Positions 1-8,942 of a DNA stretch of 64,000 bases are shown one piece after another. Position numbers and translations under genes: made by a program. A model generated the notes under the pieces. That model worked only from the letters and a program-made list of their open reading frames with translations. It did not search any database and was not told the DNA's origin. Source of the stretch: Juglans regia (Eukaryota; Streptophyta; Magnoliopsida; Fagales; Juglandaceae); assembly GCF_001411555.2 (NCBI RefSeq), contig NC_049910.1:31095150-31159149 (forward strand), in the 5' to 3' direction. Position 1 is the stretch's first letter; the number at the start of each line of letters is the position of its first letter.

Positions 1-675
1 ATTGTCTTCGTATTCATTTATAATTTAAGATGATTATTGTGTAGGCCCACTGCTGACATGGCGACAAAGTTTTTTTATTATTATTTCTTTAAAGATATTT
101 AAATGTTGAGGACCAATATAAGACATCGATATTCGAGTGAACAGAAATTATAGCACTGTAAAGTACAATATTGTAAGTCATTCACATGTCATCATCCAAT
201 GGCACTCTCAACGGGTCTCTCAATGTAAACAAACTCCTAAAATGTAGACAAATCACTAAAATCATACATAGCTATTATTTCATACAAAGTTTGGAATATT
301 CTTTTTACCTCAAAACTTCACTCTAATTATTATTAGGTCCACACTTTTTACAATTTGTAAACCCTAGCTAGGGATTGGTTCTGTTGTAAGAGTTTTGGAT
401 AGTAAGCTCCCTCCACATATAAGGTTTGAACAGTGCAACAATTTCTAGCTAGGGATCATTGGATTCAAGGACTTCTTCTTGAATTATTTGAAATGCACTT
501 ACAAAAACTCTTTACCGAACACTTGTACACTCACGAGATTAGTCAAAACTTTTATTCCCGGCCACCCATTGTCAATAAAAATAAAAATAAAAATTTACAA
601 GTTGTGTAAATGTCATCTTTCTTTCTTTTTCACCGCTTTTTCTAAGAAATTTCTCTCCGGTTGTTTTTTCCCATA
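1..675. repeat. UGT-unit duplicated block (left part)
   Basis: Positions 1-165 match 17625-17790, 28870-29055 and 55425-55605. Positions 165-675 match 39102-39700 and 59134-59690 ('catgtcatcatccaatggca' and what follows). The stretch joins directly to the 3'-flank block at about 675, lacking roughly 900 bp that separate these parts at 39700-40590, so this copy carries an internal deletion. No gene is visible. The 9-mer AAAGTACAA at 160-168 is the unoccupied target site of the MULE found at 29065 and 55615. Confidence 0.8.
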
Positions 676-936
676 ATGTTAAAACTGGCAGTTAATTGGA
701 TTGAGGGCAGAACTAGCTCAACAATAGTCAACGGTCTAGTTCAGGTGGTTAAGGATGTTTATGTGGGAAGTTTATATATGTTTTTGTTAAGAATATAAAT
801 GTAACTATTAATAAATATTAATAAATCTTTTAGTGACTTCTTTTGTTGGTTGGTGAGCGTGAACTCCTAATTTATTATATATATATTTAAAAAAGATTGA
901 TATAAAAAAATTAATTTTTTAATAATAAATCATACT

Positions 937-1636
937 TAGGGGTGTAACCGGTCCGGTCCGATCCAGTTTTGGATAAAATCTAGGACCGAACCGGTATGTA
1001 CTGGTTTTGTATTTTTCAAAACCGATTACGCACCGGTTACCCTCCTAAACCAGTACTTCCGGTTTTACCGGTTTCTGGTCCGGTCCGGTTTTTCGATTTT
1101 TTTAAAATGTAAATTTCACAATTTATCATTAAAAATTTGTTTATAAAAAAAATTGATTTAAAAAAAAATTGTTTTATACTTTATTAATATATTAGACTAT
1201 ATAATAGTATTAATATTAGACTATTGGTATAGTTATAAGTTATATATTAATATTAGTTATAAACTTTTAGTGATTTAGTATTAACATTTTATATAATAAT
1301 TTATAAATTATAATAAGAAATTATTTCATATATGAATATATATGTTATATATAAAATTTCATATAAAAATTTATAATTATACATTATATATAAAACTTAT
1401 ATATATATTAATATTTAATATATATAAAATATTTTGTATAAAACTTATATATAAAAATATTATTTTTTATTTTTTTTAATCAACCGGTCCGGTCCGGTCC
1501 AAAAAATCCCGGAACCGGAACCGGAACCGGCCGGTTTTTACGTTTTAAAAACCGGTTCCGGACCGGACCGGTTCAAAACCGGTCCGGTTCGGTCCGGTCC
1601 GGTTTTCCGGTTTTTCGATTTGAGTTTACACCCCTA
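937..1636. mobile_element. hAT-type MITE, 700 bp, with 8-bp target duplication
   Basis: The ends are TAGGGGTGTAA and its inverse TTACACCCCTA (11-bp terminal inverted repeats). The element is flanked by ATCATACT at 929-936 and again at 1637-1644. An 8-bp duplication and a TAGGGGTG-type end are typical of hAT elements. Both subterminal regions are dense in GGTCCGGTCCGG/ACCGGAACC motifs, while the core (about 1090-1470) is almost pure A/T. No coding capacity is visible, so it is non-autonomous. The paralogous block near 40866 has one ATCATACT and no insert, which supports the boundaries. Relatives are fragmented at about 53270-53400 and 53780-53890. Confidence 0.85.
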
Positions 1637-1644
1637 ATCATACT

Positions 1645-2720
1645 CTCTTTTAAAAAAGAATTAAGTCTATTATTAAAAAATTAATTTTTTTTATATAAAT
1701 ATCATACTTATTTATTTTTTTAAAATGAGTATACGGTATTTGTGTATTTTATTATTATAAATATTATTTTTCGTATTAAATATAATATATTTTTAAAAAA
1801 TAGAATTTATTATTAAAAAAATAATTTCTTCTATATAAATCTTAATTTATTCAATTTTCTAAATTTAAAAATATCTCCTCTCTCTTATAGGGGTGTGGAT
1901 CCGTATTGATTTTTTTTTCAGTCCAATTTAAAACTTGGAAATTTGGATATATCCAAACGGTTATCTGCCCGAATTACATCCGAACACGTAAAAAAAAATC
2001 TAAATCTAATTACTGATCCGATTCTATGATCCGATTATCCGTAATTCGGAGAGTCTCCTATTATAATCAGGAAAGTAGTAGTACGTGATTCTTCTTTATG
2101 GGTTGTTCAAATGTCTTATCCAAATTTATTTTTGTCATCCGTACCATTTCCTGCGACTCAATAATTTCCGTTCTCAATGTTGGTCCCGACACCGTATTAA
2201 TTATGTGGATAAGATCTTAAAAAATATAGCTACGTTGCACCCAAAACCACGCTACGTACGCAACGGCAATGGTGTCCACATGTATATATTTATGGACATA
2301 TAATAAATAATGGCACCTACTACTGCTATTTGTCAAGATCGACTTCATGCATGCGGTAGAAATTCTAAATTAAATTCAACCTATATAATATCCCAACTTA
2401 GATCTCTAAAATTAGATTTTTAAAATTTAAAATAGTACTGTTTCTAATTTAACCAAGCATGATCTCAAGAATTTATTATTATGATTATGATTATTATGGT
2501 CATTACAGTCCTCACACTTTATACATGACTACCCACTAAATTATTCTCTTCAAAAAAGCAAATCACAAAACCACACAGACAATCAATCAAACGAATGCCC
2601 CAAACATACGTACAGGGATTAAAAGAAAATAAGATAAAATGAAAAAGACATTATTAATCGTTCAAATAAGTTTTGAGTTATTTGGAGACAGTGATGTTTC
2701 TTTTTGCAGGTACTAATAAT
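1645..2720. repeat. UGT 3'-flank block (copy 1)
   Basis: This is the downstream flank of the UGT genes, also seen at 40860-42018, 43900-45106 and 61080-62355. At about 1878-2055 it carries an extra segment starting TAGGGGTGTGGATCCG that the other copies lack, probably another hAT-like fragment. The segment 2090-2340 ('catccgtaccatttcc', 'ataataaataatggcaccta') is shared by all copies. No coding gene is visible. Confidence 0.75.
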
Positions 2721-2970
2721 TTATTGAGAGATAAGCTCAAGCAAAGTTTTGAAATCTTTGGAAGCAATCCCATCAGGTCCAGTAGCTTTCACTACAAGCT
2801 CTTTAAGATCTTTTATCTTCTCCCTCATCCTCCTTCCATGTTAATCGTGTCCCAAAACGAGCTCCAAGCTCTTGACCATTCCCTTCTTTCTCAACACCCC
2901 TCCCTCAACCCTAACCCCTATCTCCCACACGTCCTCTACCATCCGTCCGTTCATCTTATTGTCACCTAAG
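2721..2970 (-). pseudogene. UGT C-terminal fragment (UGT pseudogene A)
   Basis: On the minus strand this encodes the last ~80 residues of the UGT family, from the end of the PSPG box (LGDNKMNGRM) through LISQ and the native stop at 2721-2723. Homology to the intact copy at 62356-63786 ends abruptly at about 2970. An in-frame TAA replaces the Gln codon in the HDQHG segment (H-D-stop-H-G), so the scrap is also internally broken. The sequence beyond the breakpoint is a MITE-like remnant. The scrap at 42019-42268 has the same breakpoint, so truncation came before duplication of the unit. Confidence 0.9.
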
Positions 2971-3100
2971 AATAAATACGGGATCTACATGAAAAAAAGT
3001 AATTGTTTAATAATGAATCTCAATTTTTTTTAAAGTGACTGTACAACACTTGCGCACTCCACAACTATATATAATATTACTCATATCTTATAGGTGCACC
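2971..3100. mobile_element. MITE remnant at the UGT truncation point
   Basis: The segment (gggatctacatgaaaa ... cactccacaactatat ... attactc) aligns with the right two thirds of the 175-bp MITE at 61694-61868. It replaces the upstream two thirds of the UGT gene. A diverged duplicate lies at 42269-42385. The left end of the MITE is missing. Confidence 0.6.
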
Positions 3101-3239
3101 AAGCCACGGCCACACGGTATTAAATAAATTTTTTAGGGGAAACCCGCCAAGCTAGTGGAGGTGTTTGCTAGTCGTGCCGATGAGTTGAATGGGTGCACGG
3201 GAGTAGCGCATTCTATTAAAAATTAAAAATAATTAAAAA

Positions 3240-4164
3240 TAAAAATATCTTCTTTATAAAATGTATACAAATCACTAAAATCATACATAGCTATTATTTC
3301 AAATAAAATTTAGAATTCTCAATCTCTTTTTACCTAAACACTTTTTTCTAATTTCTAGGGATATAAAGTCATTGCTTTAATTATTATTAGGTCCACACTT
3401 TTTACAATTTGTAACCCCTTGCTAGGGATTGGTTCTGTTGTAAGAGTTTTTGGAGAGTAAGCTCCCTCCACATATAAGGTTCAAACATTTAGGTGCAACA
3501 ATTTCTAGTGAGGAATTATTGGATTTAAGAACTTCTTGAATTATTTGATATATACTTGCGGAAACTTCTTGCCGAATGCTTATGCACTCTCGAGATTGAC
3601 CAGGACTTTTGTCCCAGGAAAAGTAAAAATTTACAATTTGTGTCAATGTCATTTTCCATTCCCCAAAATAACTAAACTCATGACTCTTTCTTCTTCACCG
3701 ATTTTTCTAAGGATTTTCTCTCCGGTTGTTTTTTCCTTAGTCAAATTATAGTCAGATTTAAATAAATTATAAAATTATGAATTTATCGAAGGAGAGTATT
3801 AATGCTTAAAACAAAAACAAAAGGGAGAGAGTAAAAGCAATATGCACTTTTGTTTTTTTTTTTTTGCTTGATTTATTGAAAACCGATGCAATCTGTGGAC
3901 TACAAGCTGAGAGAATAATCATTTCTTACGCAAATACGGCCAAGGAAATTCAATTCCAAAAAGTGTCGAAAGCAAAATTGGGCTTAATTATAAACGGACC
4001 ATAACATAAAGCCCATGTATATCCATTTCTTGGGCCTGTTCAGTGTGTCAAATATGCTAACATGCATCCACACCTTTTTTTTAACAAATGGAAACGGATC
4101 GGAGCCATTGGGCCGAAGGTTAGAGGTACCATGCATCCACAATCAATCGAGAATCATGACATCT
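3240..4164. repeat. UGT-unit duplicated block (second copy in unit 1)
   Basis: This matches 42535-43382 closely, including 'gggattggttctgttgtaag' and 'ggagagtattaatgctt', and also 39180-40150 and 59210-60150. It has no convincing gene; short open frames here are not supported. It ends at the 9-bp target site used by the first MULE. Confidence 0.8.
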
Positions 4165-4173
4165 TATTATATA

Positions 4174-4220
4174 CAAAAAAGCTATTTACAACCGGTTGGG
4201 GAACCGGCGCGTAACCGAGG
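4174..4220 (+). repeat. MULE-1 left terminal inverted repeat
   Basis: Starts CAAAAAAGCTATTTACAACC. It pairs imperfectly with the reverse complement of 15322-15368; the best stretch is GGAACCGGCGCGTAACC against GGAACAGCCGCGAAACC (14 of 17 by eye). The flanking target duplication is at 4165-4173. Confidence 0.75.
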
Positions 4221-4399
4221 CCTACGTGGCATTAAATGAAACGGCGTCGTCGTAATTCGAAATGAAGACGCGCAAATACAGCTTTGGGGGCCAAATTTCC
4301 TCCCGCTTCAATCCATTGTTCCCATCGTCAGTATTCACCTCCCGAATATCCAGTGTTCCCATCGTCTTCACCCAACCAGGAAGACGATCCAACGAAGCT

Positions 4400-4700
4400 C
4401 ACCTCCTGGTCTTCTGCTGCGAACCACGAACCACGAAACAGGGGAGCCCTGTCGTCTTCACGGAACCACTTGGTCTTCTGGGGCCAAGCACGAACCAAGG
4501 AGCCCTCTCATCTTCATCGAACCACGGAGGTCTTCTACAGCGAACCACAAACGGCGGAGCCCTCTCGTCTTCACCTCCTGGTCTTCTGCTGCGAACCACG
4601 AACCACCACGAACCACGAAACAGGGGAGCCCTGTCGTCTTCACGGAACCACTTGGTCTTCTGGGGCCAAGCACGAACCAAGGAGCCCTCTCGTCTTCACC
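4400..4700 (+). repeat. Imperfect tandem duplication, period ~172-180 bp
   Basis: The segment starting cacctcctggtcttctgctg at 4400 recurs at 4572 and includes 'gggagccctgtcgtcttcac' and 'ttctggggccaagcacgaac' in both copies. Between them lies a shorter related piece (cttcatcgaaccacggagg). The repeat explains overlapping open frames on both strands here. Confidence 0.85.
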
Positions 4701-4775
4701 AAACCACGGAGGTGAGCTGTTTCGAACCACGGAACCCTGTCAAATGTGAAGCCCTAGCCTGAAAACTCGGTCTCC

Positions 4776-4868
4776 AACCCGAACCCGAACCCTAACCCTA
4801 ACCCTAACCCTAACCCGAACCCGAACCCGTACCCTAACCCTAACCCTAACACTTACCCTAACCCTAAC
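4776..4868 (+). repeat. Interstitial telomere-like CCCTAA/CCCGAA array
   Basis: About 15 units of CCCTAA mixed with CCCGAA variants (cccgaaccctaaccctaacc and similar). The unit is 6 bp (CCCTAA), not the usual 7-bp plant telomere CCCTAAA. It sits inside the proposed leader exon of the GRF gene, just before its splice donor. Confidence 0.85.
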
Positions 4869-4915
4869 ATCAAAAATTTTCCCCAACTGAAAATCGGACC
4901 GAGTTTGAAAATCAG

Positions 4916-6660
4916 GTTAGTTCTCTGATTGTTATATTTTGTTCTTATATATTGTTGAGCTCCGATTAATAACTTGGCTTTGAATCCCTGCATGGAATCA
5001 TAAGAAAATTGTAAATGTTAGTGGACTGAATTTCTATTTCATGAGCAATGGATTCTGATGTGTGTATCGAAATTGTAGAATTCACAGAAAGATCAATTTA
5101 TATTGTCAAACTTTGTATTTGTCAAGCAATTAGAATTATTTGAAAAATCATTGATTTGTCCCCTGAGTTAAGATTAATGATATATACAAAGTGTTCCGAT
5201 TATGCTTATGGCTGATATTTTATTTGTTTTGGCTGTAAAGCATATTGGCTAATATTCATACTTGATTACAATAGCAGTACTTATTTAATTACTCTTGAAT
5301 TTATTTATTACGAGAAAAAACTTGATGAAATCATTGATTGCCATCTGCAATATCCAAGTACTGAGGTGTCATCTGCAATATCCAAGTACTGAGGTGTGGC
5401 CAAGTTTTTTTTTTTTTTTTTGTATCAAATTTTCTTTCCACTGATGATCGCTAATTCTTTTCTCCATAATAGTTTATTAGTTTACATTGACCAATATCTC
5501 CAATTATATTGAAGAAATTCTCATTAGTTTTATATATATAATAGTCTGTCCAAGTTTCTGATGGGGATCTATGAGCTTGCTTGTTTCATATCCATTCTAA
5601 GAGCAATGACAAATTTCTGAATAAACCCTTCCTCTTTCTTCTCCATGCATTGGTAATTACTTCTTCTTCCAAATATGTTTTTTACATGACAGAGTGCAAT
5701 GTTAGAAATCTGTTGAAGTTTTATGTTGAACTGATTATCTGATATTATCGTTAATCATGCTTATCAATAATATCAATGTGCCTATTTTAGAAATATGCAC
5801 ATGATCATGCACATAAAATGGCTTAAATGGGTAATAGCACGAAAAATAAAATAAAAGAGTTACTAAAAGAAAAGAAAATGTTCCTTGCTTGCCTACCCTT
5901 TACTTTTTTGAATTAATTAAAAGAATCTACAAATAGAATCAGATATCTTTGCCTCTAGATTCTTTCTGCTTGATGTAGCCCATGAAAAGCCTATCATGAA
6001 TTCAAAGTACTAATATCTAGCATTTGTATTTGTAGATGTGTTTTGAGTTGTGTTGTTGCACTTGAAGAAATGGAAACCGTACTTTAGTTCTACTCATTAT
6101 CATGAATATGTTATATTTAATCGTGGTAGTTGATGTGACAATTTCTATAACTTTTTATGTCACCACTTAAATAGAAAACCACTTAAAATATGCCTCATCA
6201 ACTTTGTAACTAGAGATGACAAATTTCAACTTTAGGAAGAGCATTTTTAGTACCTTAATTTCCCATAAAGGTGGGGGCAATCCATGATAACAAGGCTCAT
6301 GATGCATATCTAGTAAAGAGCTCTCCATTTCTATAATCTCTAACAGCCCCTATCTCATATCAACTAATATAATTAGTTGGATTAAATAATCTCTAACAAC
6401 CCCTATCTCATATCAACTAATATAATTAGTTGGATTAAATATGAAATGAAAAACATGTGGCAATGGAATATCGTAGTATACATTTCTTTGCAAAATCAGA
6501 GTGTTTGGGTCACTTTATTATATTAGAGTGTCTTACTAATTGGTTGAGAACCTTTATTTTTTTTTTCTTCTTTTTCCTTGACTTAGCTTACCAATTGCCA
6601 CATACTATGCATGGTTTGACTAATACAAGGGATCCATGGCTTGGTTTTTCAGAATCACAC
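4916..6660 (+). other. Intron-like AT-rich stretch upstream of the GRF coding exon
   Basis: No coding homology is visible. It holds a local duplication, 'ccatctgcaatatccaagta' (5341 and again near 5369), and another, 'aacccctatctcatatcaac' (6349 and 6399). A pyrimidine tract followed by 'gacttag' at about 6580-6587 could serve as the acceptor for a leader intron. Confidence 0.4.
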
Positions 6661-7149
6661 ATGGCATCATCTCAATCATCAGATTTAGTTAATGATGATA
6701 TCATAGAATCACCAACTTGTTGGTGTGGTTTGAAAACACCAATAAAGACGTCGTACACTAAGAAAAATCATGGAAGGAGATTCTTCGCCTGCCCAAAATA
6801 TAATACGGTAAATAAACATAAATAGTTGTTAGATCTCTGTGAATCGATTTGTTGGTGGCGGGGTGTACATGGATCCATGTTAATTGGGACTTTTTACTGT
6901 GTGCAGGGAGATGCAATGTGTGAATTCTTTGTATGGGTGGATATATTTAAGTTGATAGAGGAGAACATTTTAACAAGAGAGATTAAGGCTCGGCAGACGT
7001 TGGATATAGTATTAAAGCGCGAGTATGCCGTTCGCAAAAGGGAAGATAAAGTGAGAGAGATGGCGAAGAAGTTGAAAAAGGAAAAGCGAAAGTTATTGTG
7101 TTTGTATTGGATTGTCGCCTTTGTTGTATTGTTAGCTTGGTTCGGATAA
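6661..7149 (+). CDS. GRF-type zinc finger / coiled-coil / membrane-tail protein
   Basis: Two exons, 6661-6807 and 6907-7149, joined in phase 0 (AATACG|GTAAAT ... GTGCAG|GGAGAT), give about 129 residues. The N-terminal half is a GRF zinc finger: CWCG at residues 20-23, GRRFFAC ending at Cys43, then MCEFFVWVD across the splice junction. These supply the CxC...C...C ligand pattern and the aromatic FF..W core. Next comes a charged Lys/Glu-rich helix (residues ~75-110) likely to form a coiled coil. The C-terminal ~18 residues (LYWIVAFVVLLAW) are hydrophobic and could be a tail anchor. An in-frame ATG at 6607 would add 18 residues; I prefer 6661 (MASSQSSD). GRF fingers bind nucleic acid in other proteins; the role here is unknown. 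It lies inside MULE-1, convergent with the transposase, and a decayed relative sits in the second MULE. Confidence 0.75.
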
Positions 7150-8942
7150 GTTTTATGTAAAAATTCCTTTTGTGCAATTTTATCCTGTTTTGCTTTCACT
7201 TTATTGTGAAAAATCAGACTTCGCTTGGGAACTTGTTTTGTAAATCATTCCTCAAACTTGTGTAAAAATGGGACGTTGCTTTTATGTTTTGTAATACAAT
7301 AAACTAGTGTACTACTGCTGTTATTGCTTAATTTTATATGTTGGTGGAGATATTGGAACACATACTGGTTTTATGGCTTGAATGCATGAGAATACCTATG
7401 ACTTGAATGCAGTACTGCTTTTATTGCTTTTGTGATTTTGTACAGGAGGTTGTGAAATCTGCACTAATTTGCCCAGTAATCTGTCGGCTTTGTGTGTGTA
7501 TGATACTTTATTTTTAGTTGTAGTAATTATGAATTGTTTGTCCAACTGTTTTTCAAGAACTTAAGAGTCAATGCGTATACCTCTAAGAGTATAATATTGT
7601 AACCAAAGGAAGATGATTTTGGGTTTTGGGAAGGATGCATGAATACAAACTTTTGAACTCTCGATATGTAATATAACATGTGGATGCATATAAACCGGCT
7701 TACGAGTCAAAAATGTCATCTATTCGACACGGAAGAGGATGTCATGGCAGGATAGAAGTTGCTCTGTTTGATTGGATTATAAAACTTTAGAGGGAAAAAA
7801 CAGTCGCGCTTGAATAGTACGTTAGAAAAAGATTCAAAAGAAGGAAATTAAGGGAGTCGGTCCACGGCTGGCTCGATCAAGTTATAGAAACCTTCAACGC
7901 ATGACTAGTTGAGATATCCTGTTGACTGACCCTTTTGTTTTTATTTATTATTATTATTATTGGTCAATGGGTAATGTGGTTGTGACCACGACCTGCACAT
8001 ACAAAGCTAGCTGAATGTGCATGTATTTTAGCATTGAAAATGCTAGTGATCCACAAAATGCCTGCCCCGTAAAATGGAAATTTAGAGTGTTCCCTCAATT
8101 ACGTTACAAGTTTAGGGGGAAAGGAAGGAAAGAGAGATGTATAAATAAAGAAAAGAGAGGGGGTAGCATATGCTTTTCCTCTAAGAGTATAATATTATAA
8201 ACTAAAGGAATACTAACACAAACAAGTAGCATATTCACCGTGAGATGCTACTAAATCAATAGATTAGAGGATCATTCTTTCATATTACACAATCACATTA
8301 AATAAACCCATCTCGCTACAGCACAATCACATTAAATAGGAGGTGCATATAGCACAACTCATGAACCCACCAAAACATTGAACTGAAATCAATCTAACGC
8401 TGGAATAGGAACCAGCTTATACATATGCATGGTTTCCGATATACACTAAATCAATCCAGAAAGTCAAGTACTCAAAACTGCTTCCATTCTGCAAGCCGGG
8501 TCTTCTGTCAATAGGAATAAATGAAATAAATGTCAAAGACCAAACAAACTACTAACAATTATAGGTACAGTATATGCCATCAAAAAAATCAATATGGGCA
8601 ATTAAACATGAACATAAAATCAATGGCAATTGCATGCTACTTGCACATGAACAAACCCATCATGCTTGGCAAGTATCCGCTTGTTGGCAAGTGAAAAAAA
8701 AACAACAAACCAACTCCATCTGCTAGTCAAAGGCTGAACGACAAAATGACTGAAAAAACAAACATAACAGAACAAGAAAATGACAATAATGAAAGAAAGA
8801 ATATATCAATGATCAAAAGTCTCAATTCCGATCCCCTTTCATATTCAAACTACCTAGATGCTTCTAAACCGACATAGATTGACATAAAGGAAAAATAATA
8901 ATCAAGAATAATGGTCAAATATACATACCCACAATAATCATA
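7150..8942. other. Convergent spacer between GRF gene and transposase gene
   Basis: This stretch contains the 3' ends of both genes, presumably with their poly(A) sites. I see no further gene. Two short related motifs, 'gagtataatattgtaacc' (about 7588) and 'gagtataatattataaac' (about 8185), bracket 7588-8200. A short open frame at 8015-8200 has no recognisable features. Confidence 0.5.

Larger units (their letters stand above)
4260..4915 (+). other. Probable 5' untranslated exon of the GRF gene
   Basis: This GC-richer stretch follows the left terminal repeat and ends in CAG|GTTAGT, a good splice donor at 4915/4916, followed by about 1.7 kb of AT-rich intron-like DNA before the GRF coding exon. 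It is open in more than one frame because of its repeat content; none of those frames resembles a protein family. The reading as a leader exon is inference from layout: the second MULE has a comparable leader (about 29340-29545) ahead of its own GRF gene. Confidence 0.4.

Noticed and set aside
479..676. Small frame (MNYLKCTYKNSLPN...) repeated at 39470 and, in part, at 3536 and 42824
   Set aside because: It recurs because the DNA block is duplicated. The copies differ by frameshifts and early stops and show no coding constraint.
2673..2969. 98-codon plus-strand frame
   Set aside because: It is antisense to a UGT scrap whose minus-strand reading gives recognisable UGT protein.
4262..4762. Overlapping open frames on both strands (up to 166 codons)
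   Set aside because: They follow the GC-rich tandem duplication, contain no family signature, and several frames are open at once, as expected from repeats lacking stops rather than from a gene.
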